Shown piece after piece: positions 20,609-32,403 of a DNA stretch of 64,000 nt. Source of the DNA: Cladorrhinum sp. PSN259. Lineage: Eukaryota > Ascomycota > Sordariomycetes > Sordariales > Podosporaceae. Positions within the stretch are counted from its first letter, which is position 1. Each line of letters starts with the position of its first letter. The DNA lies in NCBI GenBank assembly GCA_033725935.1, contig MU867063.1:925694-989693 (forward strand), in the 5' to 3' direction. The position numbers and the translations under genes were made by a program. A model generated the notes under the pieces. It was not told where the DNA came from. It made no database searches and worked only from the letters and a program-made list of their open reading frames with translations.

Positions 20609-22696
20609 ATGGGCGAATTTCTTCCCAGCCTTGAACTGCCCTCAGAGGCCATCAGAGACCACGCAATGGACCGAATTACCGACAAGATCGCGGCTTTGCC
20701 CGCAGAGACCGACTACTGTTCTCTCGAATTCTTCCCGCCCAAGACGGCAATGGGCTTTTCCAACCTCCGAGACCGGCTCGACCGAATGGCAAGAGCCCTG
20801 CGGCCGCTCTTCGTCAACGTTACCTGGGGCGCTGGCGGTTCGACAGCGACCAAGTCCCTCGAGCTTGCCGAGATTTGCCAGAGGGAGTTGGGCCTTACAA
20901 CATGTCTGCATCTTACCTGCACCAACATGAGCCGCAAGATGATAGATAAGGCACTGGATGATGCAAAGGCACTGGGAATTCGTAATATTCTCGCCCTGAG
21001 AGGTGACCCGCCCAGGAGGGCCGAATACCGTGATTCCAGCGAACCAGAAGAGGATGAGGCAGAGGAGGAATTCAACTGGGCTGTTGATTTGGTCCGATAT
21101 ATCCGTAAAGTGCACGGTGACTATTTCTGCATCGGTGTGGCTTCATATCCCGAGGGGCATGCAGATGAAAGCCATCCTCTTGGACAGAGCCTGGAACACG
21201 ACCTCCCTTATCTCGTTGAAAAGGTCCAGGCCGGCGCAGATTTCATCATGACACAGCTATTCTTTGACGTCCAGGCATACGAGCATTTTGAGGAGGCGCT
21301 ACGAAATCATCCGAGCGGCGCATTCAAGGACATCGTCATTATTCCGGGCCTCATGCCAATTCAGAGCTACCAGATGATCAAGCGAACAACGAAACTCAGC
21401 CACGCCAAGATTCCGGATGCGCTTATGAATCGATTGGAGGAGGTCAAGGGTGATGATGAGAGGGTTAAGGAAGTGGGAGTTGATATTATCAGCGAAATCG
21501 TGCAACAAGTCAAGGAAATCAAGAGCAGGACGGCCCCTGGGCCAACAGGCTTCCATTTCTACACCCTCAACCTGGAGAAGGCCGTGTCTTTCATTGTCGA
21601 GAGAACCGGTCTGATCCCTCCCAACACGCCCGACGAGGAATCAGAGCTGCTTCAAGCAGCAATGAGGCAGAACCCTCTGCCTGATTTTAGACTTCTTCGG
21701 ATCAACGGGTCCACGCCCGGCCATTCGCATCGGAAGGGGTCAATCGGGTCCGATCCTCGCGACCGTGTCATTGTTCAAGGCCGGTCTGCATCCCACCCAG
21801 ACTGGGAGGCGACAGCACAGGAGGCTAGCATTCCCGCGGAACCCATCAATTCCCGAGCTAACACACTGGCTATCTCAGAAGGTGAAGGAGTCCTAGGACG
21901 CGAGGCTACGTGGGATGATTTTCCCAACGGCAGATGGGGTGATGCCCGGTCTCCCGCATACGGTCAGATTGATGGTTATGGTGTCAGCCTGCACGTCACC
22001 GTGTCCCAGGCGCTTCATCTTTGGGGCACCCCGAAAACAACCGAGGATATTAGCACTGTCTTCATCCGACATCTGAAGGGCGAGCTCTCCACCATTCCCT
22101 GGAGCGAGGAAGGGTTCAGCCCTGAGACGGACAAGATTCGTGACCAACTTATTCAGGTAAACTCCAAGGGGTGGTGGACTTTGGCGTCGCAGCCTGCGGT
22201 GAATGGCTTGCGTTCAAGTGATCCCACCTTTGGATGGGGTCCCCAAAACGGATTCGTGTTCCAGAAGGCATTCGTTGAGTTCTTCGTGCCATCGGCAGAT
22301 TGGAAGGTACTGAAGGAGAAACTTACGCGGCCAGAAATGAAAGACGTTGTTTGCTTCTACGCGATCAACGTGGCGGGTGATTTTATTAGCTCGGATACGG
22401 AGACACCGGCGACGGATGCCGAGGGAATCCCATACCAGGAGGCCAGCACCAATGCCGTCACCTGGGGTGTGTTCCCCGGCAAGGAGATTGTCACGCCCAC
22501 TATCATCGAGGAGGTCAGTTTCCGGGCATGGAGCGAAGAGGCGTTTGGAATTTGGGCCGAGTGGGCAAAGATTTATGGCAAGGGATCCGAAAGCGAGAAG
22601 CTGCTTGAGAACGTCAGGGCGGACTCGTGGTTGGTGAACATTATTCATCATGATTATGTTGATAGTGATGCTTTGTGGGAGTTATTACTCGACTAA
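20609..22696 (+). CDS. met12: Methylenetetrahydrofolate reductase, Met12 type
   Basis: A single exon of 695 aa from MGEFLPSLELP; a second in-frame Met at 20666 (MDRITDKIAAL) is a possible alternative start. The N-terminal half is the FAD TIM-barrel: SLEFFPPKTAMGF, FVNVTWGAGGST, CLHLTCTNM, NILALRGDPPR, GVASYPEGH, DFIMTQLFFD and IPGLMPIQSY. A linker near 380-460 leads to the eukaryotic C-terminal regulatory domain (SAM-responsive in the family). SLEFFPPKT and WGAGG resemble yeast Met12 more than Met13. Reaction: 5,10-methylene-THF to 5-methyl-THF, feeding methionine synthesis in the cytosol. Length is slightly longer than yeast Met12. A second MTHFR gene is expected elsewhere in the genome. Confidence 0.93.
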   Translation: MGEFLPSLELPSEAIRDHAMDRITDKIAALPAETDYCSLEFFPPKTAMGFSNLRDRLDRMARALRPLFVNVTWGAGGSTATKSLELAEICQRELGLTTCLHLTCTNMSRKMIDKALDDAKALGIRNILALRGDPPRRAEYRDSSEPEEDEAEEEFNWAVDLVRYIRKVHGDYFCIGVASYPEGHADESHPLGQSLEHDLPYLVEKVQAGADFIMTQLFFDVQAYEHFEEALRNHPSGAFKDIVIIPGLMPIQSYQMIKRTTKLSHAKIPDALMNRLEEVKGDDERVKEVGVDIISEIVQQVKEIKSRTAPGPTGFHFYTLNLEKAVSFIVERTGLIPPNTPDEESELLQAAMRQNPLPDFRLLRINGSTPGHSHRKGSIGSDPRDRVIVQGRSASHPDWEATAQEASIPAEPINSRANTLAISEGEGVLGREATWDDFPNGRWGDARSPAYGQIDGYGVSLHVTVSQALHLWGTPKTTEDISTVFIRHLKGELSTIPWSEEGFSPETDKIRDQLIQVNSKGWWTLASQPAVNGLRSSDPTFGWGPQNGFVFQKAFVEFFVPSADWKVLKEKLTRPEMKDVVCFYAINVAGDFISSDTETPATDAEGIPYQEASTNAVTWGVFPGKEIVTPTIIEEVSFRAWSEEAFGIWAEWAKIYGKGSESEKLLENVRADSWLVNIIHHDYVDSDALWELLLD

Positions 22697-23225
22697 GCAG
22701 TCGTGTTTGGTTTGGATGACGGGGAATTTCTGCTGGTTAAGGAGGCATCGAAGGACTTCGGGGATAGCACATGATGAAAAGCGAGCCGGTTATGTATTAA
22801 AAGAAAAAAAATTATTGTTGTATTCCGTGCTGCGGGTTCCCTCTTGACACGGAAATGAAGATTTTGTACCGGCCTTTTGTGCTTGTTTCGAGTTTGCTGT
22901 ATAGAATATCTTCTGCCTCGTAGTACCATTGGATGGTCAGGAGTGGCAGGTTACACAGCACCCACCGGAAGAGGCAAGAGGGCAATTACACGAGTTTCGT
23001 CAGCTGGCCACAGCTGTAGGACGCTTCCTGGTGCCAACGAACATATCCCCGCCAGGCGCTTAAGTGAAGCCACATTCAGAGTGTCGCTCACACCAACAAC
23101 AACAATAATCTACAACTTTCTCTCACGGTATATTTCACCATCCCTCACTTTTCTTGATTCTTCACCTTTGGGAGCACTTGCCATCGGTATTCAGTTCTTG
23201 TTATATTTCTTAACGCTACCCCAAA
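22697..23225. other. Intergenic region between met12 and GH18 gene
   Basis: 3' flank of met12 and promoter of the next gene. Nothing else is seen. Confidence 0.5.
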
Positions 23226-24317
23226 ATGCCACCAATCCCCCTCTCCTCACCTCCTCTCCCCCGGCTGATAGTCTACTATCAAACCCACCACACGCCCAGC
23301 CCAGAAAGCAAACACATATCCGTCTTACCCCTGATAATGCAGCCCGGCATCCACCTGACGCACTTGATCCTCGCAGCCATACACATCAACGAGGACCCTA
23401 ACGGGCTAACACTAAACGATCACCACCCTTCTCACCCTCGGTTCGACACCCTCTGGGCCGAACTGCGCATCCTCCAGGCTTCTGGAGTTAAAGTGCTGGG
23501 CATGCTAGGCGGCGCCGCCAAGGGTTCATTTACTCGGTTAGATCTCACCACTCAGGAACAGTTCGAGAGGTACTACGCTCCGCTGGCAACTTTGGTCCGC
23601 GAGCGAGGGCTCGACGGGTTAGATCTGGACGTCGAGGAGGAAATGTCCCTGGGGGGCATCATAAGGCTTATCGATCGTCTGAGGGCAGATTTCGGCCAGA
23701 AGTTCATCATAACCTTGGCGCCCGTCGCCGCGGCTCTGATCAGCCCGCGACACAACCTGAGCGGATTCGACTATGCAGCTTTGGAAAGAGAGAGAGGCCG
23801 CGAGATTGCGTGGTACAATGCCCAGTTTTACTGCGGGTGGGGGGACTGTAGTAACCCGGCCATGTACGAGATGATTTTACTCAGGGGTTGGAAGAAGGAA
23901 AAGATTGTAGTGGGACTGGTTACAAGCCCCGAAAACGGGGGCGGGTGGGTTCCGTGGGAGGTTTTTGGCAGCGTGGTGCCGTTGATGAGGGGTAAAGGGG
24001 AGGGGTTTGGTGGTGTGATGGGGTGGGAGTACTTTAATGGGTTGCCCGGGGGGAGGGAGAGACCTTGGGAGTGGGCTAGGGGGATGACTCGGCTGTTGAG
24101 AGAGGTTGAGGAGGAGGGGAAACAGGGAGGAGATGCGGGTGGCAGCGGGGGTGGAAGTGCGAGTGGCCGGACTGTTTTGGTTGCTCCCGTCGAGGCGCCA
24201 AAGGTTCATCAGAGCAAGGCGGTTGATGAGGAGGAGGGAGAGGACGATGGGGATCCAATACCGGTGCCGAGAGACTTTGAGTACTATTCTGATGGTAACG
24301 GATCGGGTAGGGAGTAG
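23226..24317 (+). CDS. GH18 enzyme without signal peptide (likely intracellular ENGase/chitinase-like)
   Basis: A single exon of 363 aa with start context CCAAAATGCC. The GH18 catalytic signature is intact: DGLDLDVE with Asp130, Asp133, Asp135 and the proton donor Glu137. Flanking barrel strands are also present: VLGMLGGAAKGSF near 90, FIITLAPVAAAL near 160, YNAQFYCGW near 197 and VVGLVTSPENGGG near 225. No signal peptide or membrane segment is seen, which fits the fungal cytosolic GH18 endo-beta-N-acetylglucosaminidase group that processes free or misfolded-glycoprotein N-glycans, rather than cell-wall chitinases. The C-terminal ~75 residues are a Gly/Glu-rich extension with an acidic patch (EEEGEDDGD). 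The exact substrate (chitin or N-glycan core) cannot be told from sequence. Confidence 0.85.
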   Translation: MPPIPLSSPPLPRLIVYYQTHHTPSPESKHISVLPLIMQPGIHLTHLILAAIHINEDPNGLTLNDHHPSHPRFDTLWAELRILQASGVKVLGMLGGAAKGSFTRLDLTTQEQFERYYAPLATLVRERGLDGLDLDVEEEMSLGGIIRLIDRLRADFGQKFIITLAPVAAALISPRHNLSGFDYAALERERGREIAWYNAQFYCGWGDCSNPAMYEMILLRGWKKEKIVVGLVTSPENGGGWVPWEVFGSVVPLMRGKGEGFGGVMGWEYFNGLPGGRERPWEWARGMTRLLREVEEEGKQGGDAGGSGGGSASGRTVLVAPVEAPKVHQSKAVDEEEGEDDGDPIPVPRDFEYYSDGNGSGRE

Positions 24318-27300
24318 AAATTTGTACGCCTTCACTTGCTGTTTTTCTTTCCCTCTTGACCGGTTTAGAGACGTCCCCCTTGCCCACTGCTGTCCTGTGC
24401 CAAGTATTCGGACATGTCTCCGACCTGTTTTAGATGGTGTCGTCGTCGGACGGCATACTGCAGGCAGCAAGTAAAGCTGGCAGTCATACCGCTCTTTTTC
24501 CTCCCGAGTGTCGTCACCAATCTCGGCAATTCTTCCTCCGTCAACGGCGTTATATTCATGGTTTCAGTCTACCGGCGAGGCCGCATCTACAACGTGTAAT
24601 TGAGGCGTTTGACGAAGCCACCTATTGGTGAGCAGATCCTAGTGCGAACGGTTGGTGCCAAATCAGCAAAAGACCCTGATTTTTCAGGGACCCTGGTCCA
24701 TTTTCCGCTTTCCAGGGTCCAAGATGGTTCCGGCCTGCTCTAGTATAGGTAGTGTATTTGTACGCAGGTGCAGGATGGGATGACGGGAGAATTACAGTAA
24801 ATTGAGTCCATGGCTACTCCTCGGAGCTACCTGGGGGGGTTGTGCCAAGCCCGTTTCCCAAGGAATTGGCCAAGATCTGAGGGAAAAAGGAAGTTGCTGA
24901 GAATCGCGCAAGCAACAAGCCTTGGTGTCCCAGCTGTGGATACAGCACCTGGACAAAACAAACAAACTTTTATCCTAGTTTGTCGTGGATGATGACTTTA
25001 AAATGCAGTTATCAGTGCACATTAGTTCTAAAGTGTAAAGATGTTTAAGATTTGGTGTCTCTTGTGATGTAATGTGTTACTCCAGAGCCTCGCAATGTTG
25101 ATGAAGCATGCATACGTCAGGGGGGGGGTGTGTTATGTTTTGCTGACGCTCTCGCGCGGCCGTACATGTCCACTGTGAGAAAACTACGTAATCCAGCAGC
25201 TTTTTTAAAACAGACGATGGATGGGTAAGGGGAAGAAAACAAAGGCAAAAAGACGGATTCAACACAGCTATGACGATGACGAAAAACGGCAAGACCCGCC
25301 AGCACTGTAGGATTGAGTTTGAGTGACGCCGCCACGACCTTTGCGGTTCAATTCAACCCGTTGCAACTGCTTGCGGTCATTGATATAAGCGAAAGAGTGG
25401 CTGCGGTAGGCATTTTGAAGATATTCGGAAATGATTGTCATGACGGTGACTTCCCTTGCATTGTTGATGGTTGTTCTGGCCAGGTCGAAAGTGCGATGTC
25501 TGGGTCCCTTTTTGTGGAGACCGTCGAACACTTTCCCAGTTAGTGGCTTGCAGGGGTGTGGAATCTACGTCATAGTAAGCCGATTTGCAAGGGGTCGTCC
25601 AATCTCTTTGGTGCAAGCTCGAGAAGTGGACCTCTCCAAAAGCTTTTTTGCCTTCCCCAAACGATCCACCGGCATTGGCAGATTGTTCCTCGAGCTGACA
25701 TCGGTCCTTGACTGACATTCAACCTCCCCCAGACTGTGTCTCTATTTTTCCCCTGCCACAAGACGTCAGTGTGGAATTAGCATTCTTCTTTCTTCCATGT
25801 CGGCTCGGTCTGTTGGACGGCGGCTGAGCTCATTAATTCAGTGACATCTCGGATCTGGTATCACCGCCACGCCACTTTGGATGGCTCAACCTTGACACCC
25901 TGCCGACACTAACGGGCATTCACGATGAGGCAGAAGCATCGGTTGGACCCTGAACCAGCGAACTTTCGCGACCTCTGAGGTCCCGTCTGATCCCGTCTGG
26001 CCTGCCCCACTCGTCAAATGCCAAGCGGCCAACTTTTCTGCAGGGCAGGTGGTGCAGTGGGTGGACACATGGGAATTTCAGATTGCTGTGCACTTTTCAG
26101 TTTCTTGATTGGCTCCGAGATGGCTTCAGTTGGATGGGTAAACATGAGATTTCCATGTTTCGAGTGCGCCAGTGCTGCCGGCCTGCCAACTTTCTGCCTA
26201 TCTGCATGCAGGGCAAGCAATAAAATCCTCGTGAACCCCGGTCTCGTGTGAGGGAGTAAGGATCAAGGTCGCAGGGTCAAGTTCGGTACCGTTGAGAAAA
26301 CGAAGAACACCAGCGAGCTCACAGAAGTATCTGTACAAGGTCCGGCAGCTCGCCTTGGAAAACTGTCCTAGCTTGCATGAGCTTGCAGCCGGACAAAGCA
26401 CTGATGGGAAAACCGGGGTCCACCACCTCATTGTTCAACCACTGACATCATGGCAAGATGCTCATCATTCTTGCCGAGGGGGGTGATAAGACGGCCGATC
26501 TTGTTGTTGGCTGCTTGGCCAACAGCTCAACAAGCGTCTGAACGTACCGAGACTTGTCGTCCTCCCTCCAACAGAGAGACTAATCACCGTCGTCACCGCC
26601 GTCATCCCATGACGGAACGTCGTGGAGGCGGCCGTTTTCGCCGCGACTGGTTCCCGTCTTGACCTCACCGGCGTCACACTTTGCCTCCGTTTATCTCTGT
26701 GCCTCTCTGAGCGGGACCGAGAAAGAGACGTCCAATGGCCACTTCGGATAGTCGACAGCATTTCCTAACACAGCCAATGAGCAACCTCGTGTCCGTTTCT
26801 TTCTCCCCATGACGATCAGCAGGGTCTTGCCTATTCTGGTTGCCGCCAATGGTCTGCGCACCCCCCATGTCTCTGACGTTTCCCATCAACCAAGCTCTGA
26901 TGCCATCGTTGCACCTCATTTATGCTGTGTAACAAACCACCCACAAGACACGCTCTCAGAGCATACGAGAGTTACCAGAACGCTGTTTCTACCGGCTGGC
27001 GGGATAAAGGGAGTCGATAGACTCACTCTATTAACGGACCGGCGTTAGGGGCGCGATTAGATCAAACGGCGGAGACTTACGCCATATCTGCCAGCCCGCC
27101 GTGCCAGTCTGACAAGGGCACTCCATGCAAACAGCGTCTATCACCGCTGATCATGTCATAGACGGGGGCAACGTGCAGAAAGGAGGTTGCAGCACTAAAC
27201 GACTAGCCTATGACTGCAATGAATTCAACGGGGCCGTCCTCTGTCGTGCCTCTCTGAGATTGGATGCGGTAAGCAGATGGACGCACATCATGGTGACGGA

Positions 27301-27830
27301 GGGGTTCTTTAGGTGGATTGGGGGGGTCGTTGGTAGGAAATGGCGAGAGACACCACTCACAGTTTTGACCGTCAGCCTTTTCCTTTCATCTCCGGTTAGC
27401 AGCTTCGGGACATTCTCCCATTTCCCACCCACAATTACTCAGATCTACCCCCGCTCACTACCCGTCTCTAGTCAAAGTGATCAGCGCCTTCCCCCCTGGC
27501 GCACAAGAGTCTGCTCGCCGTATGTGAAATAAACTCCCCAGCCCGGGCTTTCCGTTTATAAAGTCAGTCCATCTCCCATCCCCGTTCTGCCAACTTTGTT
27601 TGTCCCAGCACAGTTAGCTAGCAGCAACATCGTGAACCCAGTTTCCCTAACACAACAAAAGAGCCATCTGGACTAGTCTTCGAGTTGGCCTAAGCCTCCT
27701 CACCCCATATACACATAACAACAGTTGACCACTTCCCATAACTCCCACCGTTTTATCACTTTCAAACTCTTTCACATTCAGTCTCCAACTTCCCTTCCAC
27801 ACTTTCACCACACATCCATACAAAACTACC
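24318..27830. other. Gene-poor 3.5-kb intergenic region
   Basis: No frame has domain content or fungal protein composition. It contains a compact inverted-repeat cluster at 24672-24720 (separate entry). The last ~280 bases are the promoter and pyrimidine-rich leader of the small 88-aa gene, with TTTATAAAG at 27555-27563. Confidence 0.5.
24672..24720. repeat. Three-armed inverted repeat built on GACCCTG/CAGGGTC
   Basis: CCCTGA/TCAGGG (24674-24679 and 24684-24689, 4-nt loop) overlaps a second pair, GGACCCTGG (24688-24696) with CCAGGGTCC (24712-24720). The arms can form either of two exclusive hairpins. Confidence 0.6.
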
Positions 27831-28097
27831 ATGTCGACCTCTCAACGTCAGCAAGCCGCTTCGGCCGCATCATATGCTTCCGCATTCCCCTCGCCGCCAC
27901 CTCCAATCGACCTTGGAGCATATGCTCGTTCCATGCACCAACACACGAAGCGGCAAATGGATTCGATCAACCAATCCACGAGACAAAGCTCTAATACACC
28001 AACCAATGGTGATCATTCCTCTTCCTCCGCGACATCTTCGGTTCCTAATGGCGTATCAAACCAGCGCCGCAATCCCGGAGATAGCTACAGCTACTAA
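27831..28097 (+). CDS. Small Ser/Gln-rich protein of unknown function
   Basis: An 88-aa single-exon frame with a strong fungal start context (CTACCATGTCG) and a TATA-like TTTATAAAG about 270 bases upstream. The N-terminal 45 residues contain SYASAFPSPPPPIDLGAYA followed by a basic amphipathic stretch, RSMHQHTKRQMDSINQ, which reads like a conserved segment of small fungal proteins. The remainder is Ser/Asn/Thr-rich and probably disordered. No signal peptide and no membrane segment are seen. Function is unknown. It lies alone between two gene-poor stretches, so it may have its own extended regulation. Confidence rests on composition and start context only. Confidence 0.55.
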   Translation: MSTSQRQQAASAASYASAFPSPPPPIDLGAYARSMHQHTKRQMDSINQSTRQSSNTPTNGDHSSSSATSSVPNGVSNQRRNPGDSYSY

Positions 28098-29101
28098 ACG
28101 GTGCGGTGTGTTTTCTAACGACGTTATCGCACGAGCCTGATTTTCTCATGGGCTCGGTTTCGTTTTCCTCGTTCTGGCGAGCCGCAATTTTTCAGTGGAA
28201 AACAACAACTCTGGGTTCGGTTCGGGAAAAAAGGGTCAAGGCAAAAAAAAAAAAAATGTATTGGTCTCCATGATTGTACACGACTGGCTTTTTTGGCATT
28301 TTTTTGTGGAGGGGATTTTCTTCATGGCGTACACGCAGTTTCGTTATTAGACGACGAGCTTTTGCATCTTGAGGCGTGGGTTTGTTTTCGGTCAGGGTCG
28401 GGTTGCTCGGTCGGTTTGGCTCTGCCACTTCTTTCTGATGAGCATGGCGTTATTTGTGTTTCTTTTCTGGGTGGGCGGCCTGGGTGGGCGGCCGGAATAG
28501 GGGTTGGAAATGGTTTGCTGGAGTCATCAGAGAATTACACAATCTGAAATTGGAAACATATGTTTTTACATTGGGGAGTGCTTTGCTTTCCAGACCATTG
28601 GTGATGATAATTTTTGGAGTATATTTTCAGTTCTTCTCTCTTCGTTAGCATATTATATATGTATAAGCAACCATTATTAACATAACATACATTGTGTATT
28701 GTTGCCTCTTAGGTGCCAGAGACTCACTGATAATATTTCACATCATATGGTTTCGTTCCTGTTTGTTGTGTGTATCCGAGTCGGTCATTTCCATGCCCAA
28801 ACAGCTCCTAATTACTCTCTTATCCTTCGTTTTGATCCAAGGTTGGTTGAGGAAAGAGGGACAGACGTGGGGCTGATGTAAGGTTATACCGAGTGCCACA
28901 TTGAGGCTGAAACTGCTCCACTTTAAGTTGAACCGACGTCCCACTAGCACTATATCGGCAAGGGGCCTTTTAATAAAGTTCCAAGGTCAACCAGGGTAAG
29001 GGTTGAACACGGAACTCTCAACTCACTTCATCCGCAAAGTCATTTCTTCTCATTTAAAAATGTCAAAAAAAAAAAGCAGCTCGCTTGTTTACTTGGATAA
29101 T
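28098..29101. other. Intergenic region, 3' flank of small gene and of GCP5-like gene
   Basis: AT-rich with several homopolymer A-runs (28242-28255; near 29066). No gene is seen. Confidence 0.5.
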
Positions 29102-31906
29102 TCACTCTTTGATGCCAGCTTCCAGCATCTCCGCTAGTAAATCCCACCTCGCCGCTGCCTCATCCTTGCTTGCCCTGGCCACACCCCTCAAACCGCCAGC
29201 AACGAACCTCAAATATCTCTCAAAGTCGGCGAGCATCTCTTTTAACAGGACATGATGCGGTTTCACGGTAGTAGTAGCAATAGCGCCGCTCACCTTCCTT
29301 GACCCTTTGGTATAATCGTTATCTTTCTCCTTCTCCTCGTCCTCCTCCTCCTCCTGCTCCTCCTCATCTTCTGTTGTTCTCTTGGCCCTCGGGGACATCA
29401 ACCCCATCCCCATCCACAAAACCCCCCCGCGGCCCTTCTTTGACGGTGACTTGTAAGGCGATGACATAACAGACAACCTGTGAACTTCCTGCTCCTCTTC
29501 CGTCAACCGAGCCATTTCAACCCGCTGCGCATCTTCCACTTTGATAGCCAGATCCAGGATATCAAGGATACAATCGCGAATGGGCTGTAACTTGGCACCC
29601 TGACAGGATTCGTTGATGATCCGTCTGGTAAAGTCGGAATGAGCAGCGATCATGTCGTCAACGTCAGCAGCGTCGCGCAAGTCTGTTCGTAACCTCGCCG
29701 TATTCGGTGCGAGGACCAGAGTTGTCAGGTAAGTCAGTATCAAATTGCAGAACCATAATAATTTCGCCCGAAGCAGGTAGTACGTGGCCATCTGGCCTCG
29801 TGCTTCCATGCTTGTGGGGTGAAAGTCCCGGACCGGGTGTTGAAGGAGAGAGACAGCTCTGCGGACCTGAAGCAGGAAGGTGAAAAGAGTCCGGTACCGC
29901 TGGATCCCTTCTTCCGGGACGACAATCTGGACGGGCCAGTTGAGACGGCAGCCCACGCGTATTGCAGGAAGGCTGGTGCGCACTGAACCCCGCGAGGCGA
30001 CTGCGTTGTGAGTGAGGGCTCGTGGATCAACCTCGGCAAAGATTCTGTATCCGTCTACCGAGGACGAGAAAGCCTCCTGCGCTATCTCGGTCAGGGTGAA
30101 ACGGTCCTTCCAGCTGGAGCTGAAGTTGTCGAGGTGTCTGAAGATGGCCGAGATAAAGGCCGTGGAACTGGCGCCATCAGACATCAGATACAGTTTCTCC
30201 AGGGTATCCAGGCCTTGAGAGAGTCCATAAGAGCTATAAAGCAGTTCTCGGAGGGTAGCCGCTGCCGTATGATGTTTGCTCTGAATCCAGGCCTGGAAGG
30301 CGGCACCGAAAAGTTCCGAGAACGGGGCGAACTCGACGTCACCACAGCAAACCGTTGCAAAGTCCATCTTTGGCTCGACCGTGGCGCGGTATTTACTTGT
30401 TGCTGCGTCCTGTTTCATGTGCTTCAGGACCACTACGCTCTTCCCGGCGGTGAATATGCGATTGATGGCGGGCTTCAAAAAGCGCGGAGCATGTAGGTTG
30501 CCTTCAGGGGTTCGCAGGAGGTTGAACTGACTCTTCCATATTTGAGGCAATGGCAGCTTCGTTGGCGATTCGGACACGAAGAATGTCCTATCCCCAGGTA
30601 GCAACCTCCCTTCTTCCATCCACATACGGATGGGCTTGAGATAGACTTGAAAACAATCCAGGAATATGCTGCCCAAAAGCTGGTATGATGCGTCGTGACC
30701 CTGGAGTTGAGCCAGACCGACAGCATCATACAGCAGCTCGAGATACCTGAAGGCATGTGGATTCCGCTCCTCCTGTATCTGGCGTACAATATCAGCCAGA
30801 GCATACAAGGGCCTGAGTTTTGGCCTCAGCTCAGCCAGAATTCCCACAAGGCTGACTACCACATCTTCCTTGATAGCAACAAAACGGCTTTGAATTGCAG
30901 CCAAACCTATATCAAATGCGCGCAGTGCTTTTTGTACAGAATCCTGAAATACCTGCAACAGGGGCGACTGCTCTCTACGCTTCGCAAAGACCCTCAATGG
31001 TATCAGTTTCTGGCCACATTCTGAGAAAGGGGTGACAAGAGCCTCGTATACCTCGGGAGAGACCCCTCGGAGCTCATAACCCATGCCTGGGTTGCACTTG
31101 GCATCGAATATGGTAGTTTCAAGCCCACCAAGCATGAACAAAACCTCACGAAGCAAAAGTAATGTCGAAATTGGTATCTTTTCTGCCGCAGGCCCTTCTC
31201 CATCAGCTCCGTCTTGGTATCGCCATGATATCGAATCTGCTAGTTGCTGCAAACCTTCCTCGCCTTGAGGCTTGAAAGCTAGGTCCAGCGCCGTTCGTTG
31301 GGGTTTGTCGTCGACTGATGAAGCAGACGTGGCAGACCCAGGTGATGCTACTGAGCAAGCATCATAATCCTCCTCATCACTAGAGTCAGGGGCCCAATTG
31401 TTGATACGCCATATGTCTCGCTCTTGCTGCCAACCGTCTTCCTTGGCAATCTCCCTCCAGGTCAAAGTCGGCAATGGCTCCTCCTCTGGCTCTTTCAGAA
31501 GATCCAAATCAGTGAGCTTTGACTTTTGAGCGGGCTGGTCAGCAAGTTCAAGCAAGAAGTGGAAAACTTCAGGTGTGGTGTCGTTGCAGTGCGGCTCAAA
31601 GGCGTCAAGACGTTGGCGGAAGGCATCAGCAAGGGCATCTCGACCCACAACACGGAAACGCTCTTCAAGCCCCTTGAGGCGCTCTGCGACCTCGAACTGG
31701 TTCGTTCTAAGATGGCTGTGTTCACGCAGAGCCCGCAACACGTATTCGCGGTAAACATTTCGATGTTTATGATTCTAAAACACATTACGAGTGAGCTACA
31801 GCATTGACTGAAATGCAACCTGGAGGGGGTTATTCACCTCTGGGATATTGGTAATGGCAGTAACAAGTTCATCGCTCTGCGCCGCTAATTCGGCTTGGTA
31901 CGCCAT
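29102..31906 (-). CDS. Gamma-tubulin complex component (GCP5-like, Spc97/Spc98 family)
   Basis: Two exons on the minus strand, 31906-31838 (23 codons, MAYQAELAAQSDELV) and 31774-29102; the 63-nt intron has GTGAAT and TAG. The product is 913 aa. The join restores a helical N-terminus (ITNIPENHKHRNVYREY). The Spc97/Spc98 core is visible: the GRIP1-like region with VLFMLGGLETTIFD and YELRGVSPEVYEAL, a central LLYDAVGLAQLQGHDASYQLLG segment, and the GRIP2 region from ~530 with LYLMSDGASSTAFISAIF and CRLNWPVQIVVPEE. An acidic motif, WAPDSSDEEDYDAC, before GRIP1 resembles GCP5. An acidic insert (DEEEQEEEEDEEKEK) lies near 810. Family role: non-core ring component nucleating microtubules at spindle pole bodies. 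The GCP4/5/6 subtype is less certain than the family. Confidence 0.82.
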
Positions 31907-32403
31907 GTTGCAGCTCACCCAAAGCTATGCATTCTGATTGAGTCGCACAACCTGGATCCCTAGCTGTAAGTTGTTGTCAAGTGGGGAGCTCCAGGTTTGG
32001 ATGCCCGAATCAGACGCGATGTGTAATCCATGTGTTGTTACTGTACCAGAACACAGCACTCGGTAACAATACGCACAGACCAGCTTCTGATAAGCCTTAT
32101 CAAATGACATCAAGTGGTGTCGCGGCCCCTTCCCGACGTCCCATGCCCCTTTTTTTCAATTTTTTGGCCCGCAGGGTTCCACTGGATTGGTTTGATTACA
32201 TGCGGCAGCAGCAGCAACAGCAGCAACGGCGACCGCCAACCTGGAACGACTTGAACCCAGCGTCCTAGAAACACCAACGCGTGACGCGCAAATTCTACCA
32301 CGACAATCTTGTAAATGATTAATACATAAGTAATCGAGGTTTCGAGCCGGCTCAGCACAAACCTACCTACCTTTCTCAGCTGCTATCGGCCTGATTCCCA
32401 AAG
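31907..32403. promoter_or_regulatory. Divergent promoter region (GCP5-like / GT15)
   Basis: About 500 bases between head-to-head genes, including a short GCA/CAGCAA repeat near 32204-32227. No gene is seen. Confidence 0.4.

Noticed and set aside
23877..24470. 197-codon antisense frame over the end of the GH18 gene
   Set aside because: A shadow of the Gly/Glu-rich coding tail in another frame; no independent support.
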